Assembly (NCBI RefSeq): GCF_001540865.1
Contig: NC_033641.1
Location: 3,639,357-3,703,356 of the forward strand
Direction of reading: 5' to 3'
DNA: 64,000 nt
Source of the DNA: Ananas comosus
Taxonomy: Eukaryota; Streptophyta; Magnoliopsida; Poales; Bromeliaceae
Position 1 is the first letter of the stretch; every line of letters begins with the position of its first letter. The notes below the pieces were generated by a model. That model had not been told where the DNA came from and did no database searches. It saw only the letters and a program-made list of their open reading frames with translations. This document shows positions 1 to 11,611 of the stretch, piece by piece. The translations under genes and the position numbers were made by a program.

Positions 1-711
1 CTTGACATACAACTTCTTCTCTCTCAAAAGCTGTAATACAATCCGCAAGTGCTCCTCGTGCTCAACATCACTCCGGGAGTAAATCAGAATATCATCAATG
101 AATACTACTACAAATTTATCCAACAACGGTTTAAATACTCGATTCATCAAATCGATAAAAGCGGCAAGGGCATTAGTGAATCCAAAAGGCATCACTGTAA
201 ACTCATAATGCACGTACCATGTCCGAAAAGCCGTCTTGAGAACGTCCTCGGCCCTTACCCTCAGCTGGTGGCAACTTGACTGCAAATCAATCTTCGAAAA
301 GACACAAGATCCCTGCAGCTGATCAAACAGATCATAAATGCGCGGCAAAGGATACTTGTTCTTGATGGTCACTTTATTCAACTCTCGATAATCCACACAA
401 AGTCTAAGTGAACCATATTTCTTCTTTGCAAATTACACCGGTGCTCCCCAAGGTGATACACTGGATCTCACATTCCCCTTATCAATCACATCCTGAAGCT
501 GCACCTTAATTCCCCTTAGCTCCGCCGGTGCCATTCGATTGGGTGCCTTTGAGATTGGCGCAGTTTTCAGAGCCACATCAATCAAAAACTCAATCTCTCT
601 GTCCGGCGGCATAGTCGACAGCTCCGAGGGAAAGACACCTGGGAACTCGCGAACTGCAGGGCTATCCTCAAGTCCCGGTGCCGCCGTAGGCACCTCTACT
701 ACCGTCGCCAA
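1..711 (-). pseudogene. Reverse transcriptase fragment of Ty3/gypsy pol (decayed)
   Basis: The minus-strand translation from 711 to 433 carries the RT entry segment ([27 protein letters not shown]). After a break at about 432 the frame resumes in lower frames to the window edge. The catalytic block FIDD lies at 91-102 (minus), followed by a segment beginning [15 protein letters not shown]. In a live element this enzyme copies the element's RNA into DNA. The alignment to the copy at 29610-30330 is clear by eye. The frame break and the stop just downstream of 433 mean no continuous protein can be made. Confidence 0.88.
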
Positions 712-957
712 GAAAGCGATGCATCATCGACTCATCATCTGTCTAGCCCTCGCTGAAGAAATTAAGGTGGTGAATAGTGTACTCCGGTAGCCTCTGAAAG
801 TGAACTCTTCCGGGCCTGGCTATCGAAACGTCACTGTCCTAGCTCCACAGTCGATCGTCGCACTGTACCGCCCCAGCTAATCTATGCCAAGCACTACATC
901 AAAGTTCTGCAACTGCCCCAAGACCAATAGGTCTGCAGGCATAATCCAAGAGCCCAA

Positions 958-1269
958 CTACACTGGACAAGCCCAACAACCCTCCGCCACATGTAAAACA
1001 TGGTCGAAAATCTGCACCTCCCATGCATGTAACAGCGACCCTATCTCTAGTCCATGCAATGATACAAATGCTCGACAAATAAAAGAATGTGATGTAGCGG
1101 TATCAAATAATGCACGAGCTCTAATGCCAAAAATCAAGATAATAACTGCCACCACACGATCTGCTGCCATGGAGTCTTCAACCTGAGCTGCATACACCCT
1201 GCTACTCGATGCCTGCTGTAGCCGCTCACTCTGCCGCAGCACTGAAGCCCTAGCTCGGTGGTGCTCCAA
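958..1269 (-). pseudogene. Retropepsin-like protease region of the same element
   Basis: The translation contains LFDTATSHSFI, matching the LFDTGASHSFI active-site segment of Ty3/gypsy aspartic proteases. The third residue of the D-T/S-G triad is Ala here instead of Gly (codon GCT), which should abolish activity. The frame (0) differs from that of gag (2) and of the knuckle (1). In a live element this protease would cleave the Gag-Pol precursor. Confidence 0.8.
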
Positions 1270-1330
1270 AGGTCTGCTGGGGTACCGGTGGGGCCGACGC
1301 CGTCGAAGGTGTTGGTGATGCTACTCGGGT

Positions 1331-2435
1331 ACAAGCTGCCCTCAGATGCCCTAACTGGCCACACCCAAAACACCGCCCTTTCTCTCCTCACAATATCAAG
1401 GTCAGTGTGGTTCCCCACAAATAACGCATTGTGGAGTCCCCTGCTACTGTCGTTACTGACGAGATCCACCAGACCACTGTCGCCCGAAGACCCACGACCC
1501 TGAGAGCGTAATCGTGGAGGCCTCGGCGAACGTCTACCACTGATCTGTCCGTCGTCATCTGGAACCGGGCGCTTCCTATCCTGAGTCTGCCCCGGCACCG
1601 TCGCCCGCTCACAGATCGATACAGCTCCTCGCTCAACCCACAACACCTGCTCAATCGACGCATCCAAGGTTCGCAACCTCCGTGCCTGTACCAAAACAAA
1701 AATCTCTAGCCTCAAACCCCTCTCGTACAAATAGACCTTATGTGCTTCATCCCTGGCTACAAACGACACACAGTTCAGAAGCCTGGTAAACTCCCGAGTA
1801 TACTCCTGTACTGACTGCTCCCCCTGCTGCAGCTTCTTTAGAACCTCCTCAAATTTTTGGTTTACACTGTTTAGGAAATAGGCCCCATACAGCATCCCAT
1901 GAAACTTGTTCCATCTCATCTGTAGGGCATCCAAACCTCGGTTCTGGCGCATCCTCCTCCACCAGGCATGCGCATCACCTGCCAAACAGTGCACTGCCAG
2001 ATGTACCTACTCTCGCTCCGGTATAAAAAAATTCTCAAACAACTTCTCCATCGCACTCACCCACACCTCTACAACTCAGGGCTCGGTGCGACTACCATCA
2101 AAGTGCGGCGGGCCAAACCGACAAAAACGAGCTAGCCTCTCGGCCATCTGCTCCTGCTCCGCCTCTGACATCTGCGACGCCTCCCCAGGAGGTGCAACTG
2201 GTGCTGTAGGTGTAGGTGTTGTCACTGGTGGGGGTTCAGCTGTGGCTGGTGCGGTCACTGGGGTAGTCGGGGGTGGCGCCTGCTGCTCTGACGCTCCGGG
2301 TGTAGCACTCGACTGCTGAGTGAATGTCTCACACATCCTCTGCAGTAACGCACTCTGCTGCCTAGTCACCTCGGTCAGGGCAGCTAACTGCTCTCTCAAA
2401 TCCACGGATGCACTCGGTCCTACCTGCTCCGGCAT
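1331..2435 (-). pseudogene. Gag of the minus-strand Ty3/gypsy element (frameshifted)
   Basis: The N-terminal part (2435-2076) begins MPEQVGPSASVDLREQ and has a Gln-rich, heptad-like helix, then a Pro/Thr-rich linker. The core from about 1994 has the Retrotrans_gag signature: AHAWWRRMRQNRG, RWNKFHGMLYGAYF, LQQGEQSVQEYTREFTRLL. A CCHC zinc knuckle, CFGCGQLGHLRAAC, is encoded at about 1331-1372 in a different frame, so a frameshift lies between core and knuckle. A stop separates 2076 from 1994. Gag would form the particle; this copy cannot make it intact. Confidence 0.87.
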
Positions 2436-2778
2436 CTCCGTTGGTGCGGAACAATCCAGCGTCGGTTGTCGACCTCGTCGTCAATACGGCCTCATGGCTA
2501 CTTGAAACCAAAACAAGGGTCAGATACAACACACAAACAACTCTCGACCCAATCAAGCGAAAGTCTAGAAGGCCTTGTTCCTCCTCAAAATTATGTTGTC
2601 TGCAACTGACATAATTTTCTTGGCAGAAACATACACTCTTTCAGTTACTCCCTCCACTCTAGAAAGAGTTAAAATAACTCAATTGCCGACTTTCGCAATA
2701 AGTCACGCCTCTCACGTCTTGCCTTCCTAGGGTCTACCAAAGCCTAGGGTTTTCTAGGTCCCAACGACCTAATTCTAA

Positions 2779-2790
2779 GCTCCGGTACCA
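2779..2790 (-). promoter_or_regulatory. Primer-binding site (tRNA-iMet type, variant)
   Basis: The minus strand reads TGGTACCGGAGC, eight bases inside the LTR end. The usual plant site is TGGTATCAGAGC, so two positions differ. It lies between the LTR (2799-4533) and gag, as expected. Confidence 0.75.
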
Positions 2791-2798
2791 ACTTAATC

Positions 2799-4533
2799 TG
2801 TTACGTCTCAGATTACCACATTTTTCCGGTCACGCCAACAGACCTGCCGTATACATAGAAATTTTTCGTGTATATGAAGCAATAGCTGTACCTGTAAATA
2901 GAATATAGTTACACAAGGGGTAAAGAGCTGCTATAACTAAACCAAACATATATATAAAGACATAAAGGCTCCACTGTACATACAAAAGCCACAGAACAAT
3001 CTCGCTCCAGCGAATACAACAACATAACTGTATGTACATAAAACCCAAAACTACCTCTGATGGGTGTTCCTCTAGCAAAAGACCAGGGGCGGAAGGGATC
3101 TAGCTCGCGACTCCCTTACCACGATCGAAATTAACAACAGCAGCAGTCGTAGACGAAGGCTCTGCAAAAAGGTAGCAACAACTGGGTGTGAGAACTACTG
3201 CCAAACAGAGTAGTCCTCGGTGGGTACTGTCACCGACCCCAACGGCCTACCCACTAAGTCTACAGTAAGGTATGCAAGGGATAGTAAGGAAAGCTGGAAA
3301 GAATTCTACAGCTACATGCCACTATACTATCGCTAACAACCATAAGCTATCTGTAGACATAGACATGCATCACACAGACCCAATCTAACAAGGGTTGCCC
3401 AAACAGACCCCACCCGGCCTGTATCCAAGCTACACCGTGCACCACCCACGGGGGTGGCCGGTCTAAGTAAACTGTCCAAACAGAACTGCTGCGACATCAA
3501 CGCAAGTAAAGCCTCACTTCGGAGCGGCACTCGTGGGCGTGACCCAACCGAGTATGCAAGCGTGTTTCTGTCGAGCTCAATCAAGCTCACATAGACTATA
3601 GTCAATGCAAATGGGTCAAACTGGTACAATACGGAACAGTCCAAACACTACTGTAAAACAAGCTCGGCCCCTCAGCAGGAGCGTAATGTCATCCTACACT
3701 AATATGAGTATCCACTACGCACTAACAGTAGTGATACAAAAGAATAACACCTCCTGAAGCTAATTCGGTTACTTTTCAAAAAATGACAGTGTAGGTTTAA
3801 CGAGTTTTCTCCTAAGTCAAATCTCAGTTTAAAAAATAATAATCATCATAAAATCACTAAACATGCTCCAACACTTAGATTTCATAAATAACATGCAAAT
3901 TTGTAGGTTGAGCTACCAACAGGATGATCATATGAACAACTACACATGCTGGGTTTCAGAAACTTAGGAGATATTCCGAAGGCTTCGAACAACATCAACC
4001 CATCTCGAACGCTCGTCCAACGTCAGCTAGAAGTCGATAGGACGACCCTCGCGCTAACTCGACCTCCAACGACCTCAACCGGACTCAACCACGGCACACG
4101 AGCGAACCTCCAAGACGACGAGAAGAAACATCAGCTCGTTCTTCAAGCTCCCAACGAGAAGAGAAAAGAAGCTAGAGAGAGAAAGAGAGAGAGGAGAAGC
4201 TAACCTGAGTTCTCCACCTTCAGGCACAAAGAGAGAAGGCTGGGGGTCGGTTGTACATACCGACAATCAAAAGGACCAAAATACCTCTTAACAACTCAAT
4301 TTGCCTTTTGGAGTACCGGTACTCGGCCATCTTTTCATCAATCTTACGCGATGGGTACTAGTACTAGCCCGATGCGGTAATGGTACTCAATCCCAGTACC
4401 AGTACACACCAACAGGTATCGGTACTCAGTATCAAACTGCACAAACCCGAGAGCATTCAATTCTGTAATCCCTCTAGGGTACCGGTACTCCTCCTAGGTA
4501 CCGGTACTCAACACTGAAATCCTGTACTTTACA
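2799..4533 (-). mobile_element. LTR of the minus-strand Ty3/gypsy element (LTR-A0)
   Basis: On the plus strand it starts TGTTACGTCTC and ends CTTTACA, so on its own strand it runs TG...CA, about 1735 bp. It holds the A-family landmarks in reversed order: the hairpin segment near 3189-3222 and the ACCGGT-like core array at 4315-4505. The sequence after its outer end is GATTT; the matching duplication would lie outside the window. The outer end was placed from the terminal TG...CA and the array, so it could be off by some bases. Confidence 0.65.
4315..4505 (-). promoter_or_regulatory. ACCGGT-type core array in U3 of LTR-A0
   Basis: Cores or near-cores start at 4315, 4357, 4379, 4398, 4418, 4481 and 4500. 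Intervals are 42, 22, 19, 20, 63 and 19 bp. The 63-bp gap holds an AACCCGAG motif near 4444. The spacing mirrors the arrays of the other A-type LTRs. Function is unknown. Confidence 0.45.
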
Positions 4534-7500
4534 GATTTCAATGTCAGAACTCCACTCTCGCACTGCGTCGAGTCCGTCTTGCGTCCAATTCGCGTCAAAA
4601 CGACTCCGACTTGTCCCGACATCCGGCCGCGTTGCCCTTCTGGACCTCCGGCGACCTCCTGTACGCCGCCCCCGTCGTCCCCTTGGGCCACCGGCCGCCG
4701 CCCTAGCTCCCCGCGGTCGCCCAGGACAAGCTCGGGTCGAGGCTTGGCCGTATTGCCTCCTACGCGCCGTTGCCGCCCTCGGCCGGCTGCGCCGCCCTTC
4801 CCCGGCCTCGAGCGACCGGTCGTCGTTGCCTCGCGAACCCCAGCCGAGCCGCACGGACGCGCGCTACTCCACCGCGCCACCGGCCGCCTCCCGCCGTCGG
4901 CCAGTGCGTGCCCGGGCCCCCTCTGGCTGGCCACAGCCTCCCCCTGCCGGCGCGCCCGCCGTCTGACCGCCGCCGACTATCCTGTGCTCCACCTAGCTCC
5001 GGTGATTCCAGTTTACGGTTTCTGCGCACTGTCTTAGGTTCGGGTCGCTATTCCGGTGATTCGAGGGCACCTCGATGCTCCCGGAAGTGAGCACAACGAT
5101 CTCTGATCTATGCCAATCATCGTGCTCAACTTCTTTGGGGTCAGCGAAGTCCCGGTTTACGAAGTAAGTGCCGTTTAGGCACTATGCACGCTGTTTGCAA
5201 AGTTTCTTGTTGCTCCTGCACTCTCCACAGTGGACGGCCATGCTCTGAATCATGAGCACGACCTCCGACACGTCGAGACCTATCAGCGTATGTCTCGGCC
5301 AAGCTCGAAAGTCCTCGGTTTGCGCTATCGGGCCGTAAAACCCCAAAAATCACATAAATTAATGTGATTTTAGGTGATCACAGGGACTTATATGCAAATG
5401 TACACTTCATGGCTACTATAGGTAGCGTGTGCGAACAGCGGGTGACCTTTGGACTGGTTGTCCAAGGTCTCGGGCCTTTTCGAAAATCGAATGTCGATTT
5501 TCGGTGCTTTTTTTGGTGAAATCCGCCAACGAAACGCGTTTTCGGTTCGGATTTCTTCCGACGGTGCCTCACTGTAATTTATATTATCGTTGAGCCTTAT
5601 TTTCTGGTCACTTGCATCGTTTCGAGGGTTCGAAGACGACGGGTGATCGACGGTGGATTCCTGTGTCGAAATTGACACCTTTGGAAATTCGGATCGGAGC
5701 GGTTATCCGACGATAATCGTTTTGGTGTGAGTATTCTTATTTGCTGCCGGGACACCCTAATTATAGTGTTGGGTGGTAGCAGGTGACTCGTGGCACGAGT
5801 TGGTGAGTTCCGGGACACTTCGTAGGTCCCGGCGGAGTCCCGATGCGATTTTTAGGACTTCCTGCGAGTTACGGTAATTGGTGTTGAGAAACCGATTTCT
5901 GTGGGTTTACTGGTGGAAATGTGAGTTAGTGTTTTATATACATGGGTTGGATTCTAACCCGGTGGACCCTCCGCAGGTCTGGTTGACGCTCTTCCACAGA
6001 CGGGAGACAGGTGCTACTTACGTACAGGTGGGTACTTCGACCCGAAGTCGGTACAGTGGTGCACGCTCGGTGACATTCCCTTCAGTCTTTCCTTATTATT
6101 ACGTTGCATGTTATATGTTGAGCCTAGCACCTTGTTATCTCTCATTATTGCTCTACTTGGTTAATTTGCATTTCCAGTATCATGATTTAGAGGTAGAGCA
6201 GGTTTTGGTTGCACTTGAGATTTGAGACCTATTCGGTCGGTTTAGTGATTCTGGTATTGTGATCTATTCAGTCGGTTCAGTGATTCGGGTATTGTGACCT
6301 ATCTAGTCGATTCAGTGATTCTGGTATTGTGACCTATTCGGTCGGTTCAGTGATTCTGGTATTGTGACCTACTCAGTCAGTTCAGTGATTCTGGTATTGT
6401 GACCTATTCGGTCTGTTCGATTACTTGATGACCTATACAGTTGGCATACCCTGAGAGGTAGGATTATCGGCTAGTTGTCGAAGGTTGGCTATTGAGCATA
6501 TTAGCATCGATCGCCACTACTCGCACACATTATACGTACACCAGCGGTTTGGCCACCGCAAGAGGGTGTTTTTTTTTGGAAAAGTGATCGTACATCCAAC
6601 CCATGAGCCCAGAGGCCTAGTCTGGGTTATATGCACCTGTCAGTCTAGAGGCCTAGTCTCTGCGATATATACAGGTAGAGTGGCAGTGGCACAGGCTTGA
6701 GGTCTGCAGACCGTCATGCCAAGTTTCTGATTGGATATTTGTTGGGACTGATCGTTCGATTGATGCATATCTGCACTTTGTTCTGTATTACAATAGCGGC
6801 TAGTTATATTTCTATGTACTATTTTTTACCCACGCATCATTGCTACTGTAGTTATGATATCCATGTATGCATTCTGTTCTATTTTATCGTAGCGGTAGTT
6901 ACATGTTTTATTACTGTTCCCTTTCCTTCCGGCATATTAGCTACTGTATTTGTGATATCTACCTATGACTTTGATGATCTCTTTTCATCGGTGAATACTC
7001 CTTGCCTTCGTCGACTTGCGGTACCCACTGGAAGGGGAGACATGTGTACAGGTTGTCACCCCCACCCCCCTTTCAAGCGACATTGCTGGTCCAAGTCGGG
7101 ACGGTTCGTGAAGCACGCATCCTAGCGATCGATAGAGCTACCGACCCATCATTTTGGTTAAATAATTTCCTAACTGGACTTCTTAAATAATTAACTTAGA
7201 ATTAGTATTTATGATTCAGTTGGTTTTAGGTTAAATGGGATAAATAGGATTTTGTGAATGTAATAAAGAACGTATGGATTTCTTATGAAATGAAAATGAT
7301 TTTTTACCCCTCGTGGTAGCGTATTTTTAAAAAAAAATATTTCCGTATGGGAAACAGTTTTAAAAAGAGTTTCTGGTTTTCATAGCGTGTTTTTAAATGA
7401 AAATATTTTCGTGTGGAAATCGGTTTGAAAAAGTGTTTCTGGTTTTCATGATTTCTAGTATTTCAAAATAAGTTTGCGAGTGAAAAACGTTTTAAACTAA

Positions 7501-7767
7501 TAGACATGAAATAATGATTATCTGTGATGGAATGAATGAGAATGTGTATGTGATGTGGTGATTGTATGTATGTACAACGTGGTTGTATCTTATACTTATG
7601 CGACGTCGTGCAAATATAGGAGAGATTCTGTCCGTGTGAACAGTGGATACTATGTATTTGTGGCGGATCTGACATACTCTGGGGTCGAGGTTTTCAAAAA
7701 AAAAAAAAAAATTTGGGCACTTCCGCATTGGCTTTTAAATCCAAAAAGGGGACCCCGGGACGTGACA
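4534..7767 (+). mobile_element. 3' part of a large LTR, family B (LTR-B1)
   Basis: Ends with CCCGGGACGTGACA at 7767, the same type of terminus as other LTRs here. It holds a GC-rich block (4600-4975), an AT-poor middle, a conserved block around 5985-6080 shared with 42895-42975 and, inverted, 52270-52340, the 35-bp minisatellite (6226-6418), a conserved segment at 6540-6610, and a hairpin-type segment near 7020-7072. The 5' part is missing, cut where the A0 element sits. No primer-binding site follows 7767, so this is a 3' or solo LTR, not a 5' LTR. ORFs in it are not convincing genes. Confidence 0.7.
6226..6418 (+). repeat. 35-bp minisatellite inside LTR-B1
   Basis: Units start at 6226, 6261, 6296, 6331 and 6366 with a partial sixth at 6401. 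The unit begins GACCTATTCGGTCGGTTCAG and ends CTGGTATTGT. Exact 35-bp spacing with a few substitutions per unit. Degenerate relatives of the GGTCGGTT phrase occur in other B copies, for example 43195-43480 and 49680-50080. Confidence 0.92.
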
Positions 7768-8539
7768 ATAAATAAAAAGAATCTAAGTTGTAGTAATTAC
7801 TAATATTATATACTAACAATCAAAATATATATATATAGAGAGAGAGAAATCAGAAAATTTACTAAATAAAAAATTCATTAAAAAGAACTAGGTTGCGGAC
7901 TATGATTGAAGAAGGGATTTGGAAAAAACTCGCTTGTGCCATGCCTATAGAGGATTAATATAGATGATGATGACGACGATAGAAATATTGTTTCATAAAA
8001 ACTCTTAAGCGGAAATGAAACAAAAAAATAAAGAGTAAAAAAATTAGATAAAAGAAAGGAGTAAAAGAGCGATTAGGGTTTCAGTATTTTACTAGGATGA
8101 AAATACTTAGAGACCCCTCATCTATAAGTTCTTTTAAAATTGATCTCTCAACTTGAAAAGTTCAAATCTTTTTTATTTACTATCGGATATTTCATTAGAT
8201 CCGGATTCAGGTGCAGATTTGAAAACTATTCTGGACCCTACCCATTTAAAAGTTGGATTCGGGTCGGGTCCAAATCCGGTATGGATATAAAATATCCGGA
8301 TCCATTTTTTATCGGGTACGAATAGGGTCTGGGTAGGGTCCGAATCGGGTATAGCATATCGGATATATAGGACAGTTTTAAAATCAAATTTAGAAACAAA
8401 AGTTACCGATTGCTATATTAAAAAAATATATTTTTGGCACAAATTATTTTCTAGAATATAGACCAAACATCCGATGTGTATTATACGATTTTTATATTCA
8501 ATGTGAGATGTTCCTTTCTATATGCAAAAAGTAAATAAG

Positions 8540-8541
<2 letters not shown>
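7768..8541. other. AT-rich spacer, no gene seen
   Basis: No coding region recognised. Positions 8195-8350 hold a degenerate repeat rich in GGATCCGG and GGGTCGGGT phrases, which resembles remnants of non-autonomous elements; I could not find its ends. Confidence 0.5.
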
Positions 8542-8623
<82 letters not shown>

Positions 8624-9242
8624 TGAGTGAGGCTACTATGCTATCGGAAGCACGGAGCCTTCCGTGCTTCCAGCTCGTTTTCGATATTGCGACTTTCGAA
8701 TCGTCGATCGGCTCCGTTAAACTTGATCTAGAGTATTTGAAGTACCTAGAAAATAAATTTTATGATTTTACGATATCATTTGCCTAGTGAACGAAGGGGC
8801 TCAAAATCAACGGCTGAAAATAAAAATCTTACAAAATGTAATAATATGACATTAAAATTTTAAATCAAAGATATTGATCTTGTTTTATATACAATTTTTC
8901 AATGGCCGTAGTGAGACGTTTGCAAGTTTAACGGTGTAGAAATATCCAAATCACGTGAAATTTATAGAAAATTCTTTATATACTATATAAAACAAGATCA
9001 ATATCTTTGATTTAAAATTTTAATGTCATATTATTACATTTTGTAAGATTTTTATTTTCACACCGTGATTTTGAGCCATTCGTTACTAGGCAAATAATAT
9101 CGTAAAATCATAAAATTTATTTTCTAAGTATTTCAAATATCCAGATCAATTTAACGAAGCCGATCGACGATTCGAAAGTAGCAACATCGAAAACGAGCTG
9201 GAAGCACGGAAGGCCCGTGCTTCCGATAGCATAGTAACCTCA

Positions 9243-9273
<31 letters not shown>

Positions 9274-9326
9274 CTCTCTCTCTCTCTCTCTTTATATATA
9301 TATATATATTATATATATATATATAT
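8542..9326. mobile_element. Foldback MITE P1a with microsatellite ends (near-complete palindrome)
   Basis: Left side: (CA)n at 8542-8570, (TA)n at 8571-8598, (GA)n at 8599-8623, then an arm starting GGCTACTATGCTATCGG at 8631. Right side is the mirror image: the arm ends CCGATAGCATAGTAACC at 9239, then (CT)n and (TA)n to about 9326. The arms are about 270 bp and pair almost perfectly; only about 100 bp near 8890-8990 is a loop. No coding capacity. A related copy is at about 20130-20815. Confidence 0.85.
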
Positions 9327-9334
9327 GCGAATTA

Positions 9335-9779
9335 GGCTACTATACTATCTATAGTACCGAAGCTCGGTACTATAGTGTTTGTTTTCGATCTTAGGGCGTT
9401 CAAATCAACGATCCACACCGTAAATAAATCTAGGGTAAATGAATGTCTTAGGAATAAAATTTGAGTTTTTTTCGTATCGTTTACTTAGTAAATAAATTAA
9501 TCAAATGGACGGTGAAAATTGAATAATCTTTAAAATTGAGTATTTAGATTCTTCTACACCGTTAAACTCCAAACTTGTCATAATAGCCATTGAAAATTGA
9601 CAATTTTGAAATAGTTTGATCATAAAGTAAACTATGTCGAAAAAATATAAAATTTTATTTCTAAAAACTTTAAATACCCTAAATCAGTTTTAACGGTGTG
9701 GATCATTGATTTGAACGCCCTAAGATCAAAAATCAACACTATAGTACCGGAGCTCGGTACTATAGATAGTATAGTAGCC
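9335..9779. mobile_element. Foldback MITE P2a (TA target duplication)
   Basis: Terminal inverted repeats GGCTACTATACTATCTATAG at both ends, followed by the self-complementary TAGTACCG/CGGTACTA motif. Flanked by TA at 9333-9334 and 9780-9781, as in Tc1/mariner-derived Stowaway MITEs. Inverted similarity continues about 90 bp per side and more weakly further in. No ORF. A decayed relative is at 20826-21365. Confidence 0.82.
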
Positions 9780-10282
9780 TAGCTCATATATATGCACACA
9801 AATATCCCAAATTTTGAACTGGGGTGCACTTCAAGGTACACTTGAGAAATCCCACGTACGCACCAAGAAGTTGCACTCCTGCAACGGATAACAAACATAG
9901 GAGTGTCTCTATCGATCCCTATATATGAATGCGATTCCACACCGATATAGTTTTTGCTTTTCTTTCTTTTCTTTTCCTTTTTATTCCTTTTTCGGGGATA
10001 AATAATAGTTGTAATTTTGCACACAACACAGCACAATATAACGTCCCACCATGCATTTACGATGTCGTTCAACAAACCTTTCCAAGATACAAAACGGGAT
10101 ATATGTAGGAATTAAAGCAGATAGAAATCATATCTGGAAATCAAACCTAAATTAAAATTTGGTTAATTAAGAAGAAGCAGCTAGATAAAAACAGATAAGA
10201 TTTAAGCATGGAAACGTATGCCATTGATTAATTAATTAGCAAATAGTAATATGATGATACATATGATATATTAGGCGGCCGC
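9780..10282. other. 3' flank of the ERF gene
   Basis: About 500 bp between MITE P2a and the ERF stop codon. It should hold the gene's 3' UTR and poly(A) site on the minus strand. No unambiguous AATAAA signal was assigned, and no other gene is visible. Confidence 0.5.
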
Positions 10283-11599
10283 CTAGCGCAACTTAGCAGA
10301 GAGGATCTCAAAGAAGTCGGGGTACTGAACGATGTCCTCCAGCAGTCCCTGCGGAACCATGGGGAAGTTATCCGGCCCGTCTGCCGAGGTATCGACGTCG
10401 AACGTCTCGACCTCCGATTTGAGAGAGACCAGACCGCGGCGATCGCCATGTTCGATCGTCATCATCTCATCGGCATGAAACTTTCCGGCGGCGTCGATGC
10501 GCCCGGCCATTTCCTTCGACTTGTCATTGCGGCGATGGCGGCGGTGAGGGCAGAAGCCGTGGATGATCTCCTGGAGGAGGCCGGCATCGGCGGGCTCCGA
10601 GCAGAACAAGTCCCAATCGTCGCTGTTGTTGTCGTTGTTGCTGATGCTGACCGTGGTGGTGTTGCTGTTCCCGTCGAATACTGTATCGGAAGACGGAGAA
10701 GATAATTTTACGTCGGCTGCGGTGCAATAATTAGGCGGATGATTCTGCTGCTGCTGCCGCTGCTGCTGCTGCCCGAGGAGAAGAGTACTCCCGGACAAGT
10801 ATTCCGAGGAAGGAGAGGAAGAAGCGGCAGCGTAGCGGGCGCCAATATCGTCGTCCACGAGGGAGCGAGCGATGCCGCTGGCGTAGGTGCAGTCGCCAGG
10901 CGGGATGCTGAGCGGCCACGACGAGAGATGAGAAGCGCAAGAAGCGCAGCCGTGGTCGACGGCGTGGTCAGTCGGGACGTTGAAAGAGTAGTGGGAGCTG
11001 GATGAGCCGCCGTCGTTCGGGTGGAGGAGGTTCCGCGGAAGGAGACTCGCCGATTCACAGGAGGAGGAGGAGGAGGAGGAGAACACGGGCAGGCCGACGT
11101 TGTAATTATAAGCAGGGTACTGGTGATAGTGGTGGCGGTGGTGGTGGTGGTGGTGGTGGTGGTTGTGGTGGTAGGGATTATTATTGATAAAATTGAAGGC
11201 CGGGTGGGGCGGCCGCGGCCAGCTACTATTGGGAGGGTCGACGGGGAAGGCTGCGGCGGGGTGGGCGATGGGGAAGTTGGTGCGGGCCTTGAGGCCGCGC
11301 ATGGCCCGGGCGGCGATGTCGTAGGCGCAGGCGGCCTGCTCGGCGGTGTCGAAGGTGCCCAGCCAGCGCCGCTCCTTGGACTGCGGGTCCCGGATCTCTG
11401 CCGCGTACCGCCCCCACGGCCTCCGCCGCACCCCCCGGTACTTGGTCCCCCCGCCGCCTTCCCTCTGCGCCGCACCCGCACCAGCACCCACACCCGCACC
11501 CGCACCAGCACCAGCACCCGCCCTCCTGCCGCTGTTGCCGCCGCATCTCTTCTGCTGATGGTACTGATGATGGGCGGCGGCGTTGCTGGTGTCCTCCAT
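10283..11599 (-). CDS. AP2/ERF transcription factor, PUCHI (ERF086) / FRIZZY PANICLE / BD1-like
   Basis: Intronless, 438 codons, ATG at 11599-11597, TAG at 10285-10283. One AP2/ERF domain spans about residues 53-110, with [50 protein letters not shown]. The Ala and Asp in AAEIRD mark the ERF rather than the DREB branch. The domain wording and the downstream [12 protein letters not shown] segment (338-349) resemble group VIIIb ERFs such as Arabidopsis PUCHI, rice FZP and maize BD1, nuclear regulators of meristem and branch identity that bind GCC-box-like DNA. The C-terminus has a conserved-looking acidic-aromatic block, [19 protein letters not shown] (419-437). Low-complexity tracts: Gly-Ala 28-43, His 144-157, Ser 174-180, Gln 277-285. 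Third codon positions are very GC-rich, unlike the surroundings. Family is certain; which of the three orthologues is inferred. Confidence 0.93.
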   Translation of the reverse strand: MEDTSNAAAHHQYHQQKRCGGNSGRRAGAGAGAGAGVGAGAGAAQREGGGGTKYRGVRRRPWGRYAAEIRDPQSKERRWLGTFDTAEQAACAYDIAARAMRGLKARTNFPIAHPAAAFPVDPPNSSWPRPPHPAFNFINNNPYHHNHHHHHHHHRHHYHQYPAYNYNVGLPVFSSSSSSSCESASLLPRNLLHPNDGGSSSSHYSFNVPTDHAVDHGCASCASHLSSWPLSIPPGDCTYASGIARSLVDDDIGARYAAASSSPSSEYLSGSTLLLGQQQQRQQQQNHPPNYCTAADVKLSSPSSDTVFDGNSNTTTVSISNNDNNSDDWDLFCSEPADAGLLQEIIHGFCPHRRHRRNDKSKEMAGRIDAAGKFHADEMMTIEHGDRRGLVSLKSEVETFDVDTSADGPDNFPMVPQGLLEDIVQYPDFFEILSAKLR

Positions 11600-11611
11600 G
11601 TTCTCTCCAAC

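Larger units (their letters stand above)
1..2796 (-). mobile_element. Ty3/gypsy retrotransposon internal region, minus strand, cut by window edge
   Basis: Internal part of a Ty3/gypsy LTR element read right to left: primer-binding site at 2779-2790, gag from about 2435 down, a CCHC knuckle near 1331-1372, protease near 1100, reverse transcriptase from 711 to the window start. The rest of pol and the 3' LTR lie outside the window. The gag-knuckle-PR-RT order and the RT wording place it close to the Tekay/Del chromoviruses, like the fuller copy at 25071-35120. The reading frame changes at least twice, so it is not a working element. Confidence 0.9.

Noticed and set aside
4474..5090. Reading frames of 89-152 codons on both strands
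   Set aside because: GC-rich LTR-B1 sequence with few stops by composition; no domain seen.
8195..8350. Repeats of GGATCCGG and GGGTCGGGT
   Set aside because: Looks like a worn non-autonomous element, but no ends or target duplication could be found, so it was not called.
10283..11599. ERF gene as a DREB/CBF member or AP2-subfamily member
   Set aside because: Only one AP2 domain, and the AAEIRD residues are of the ERF type.
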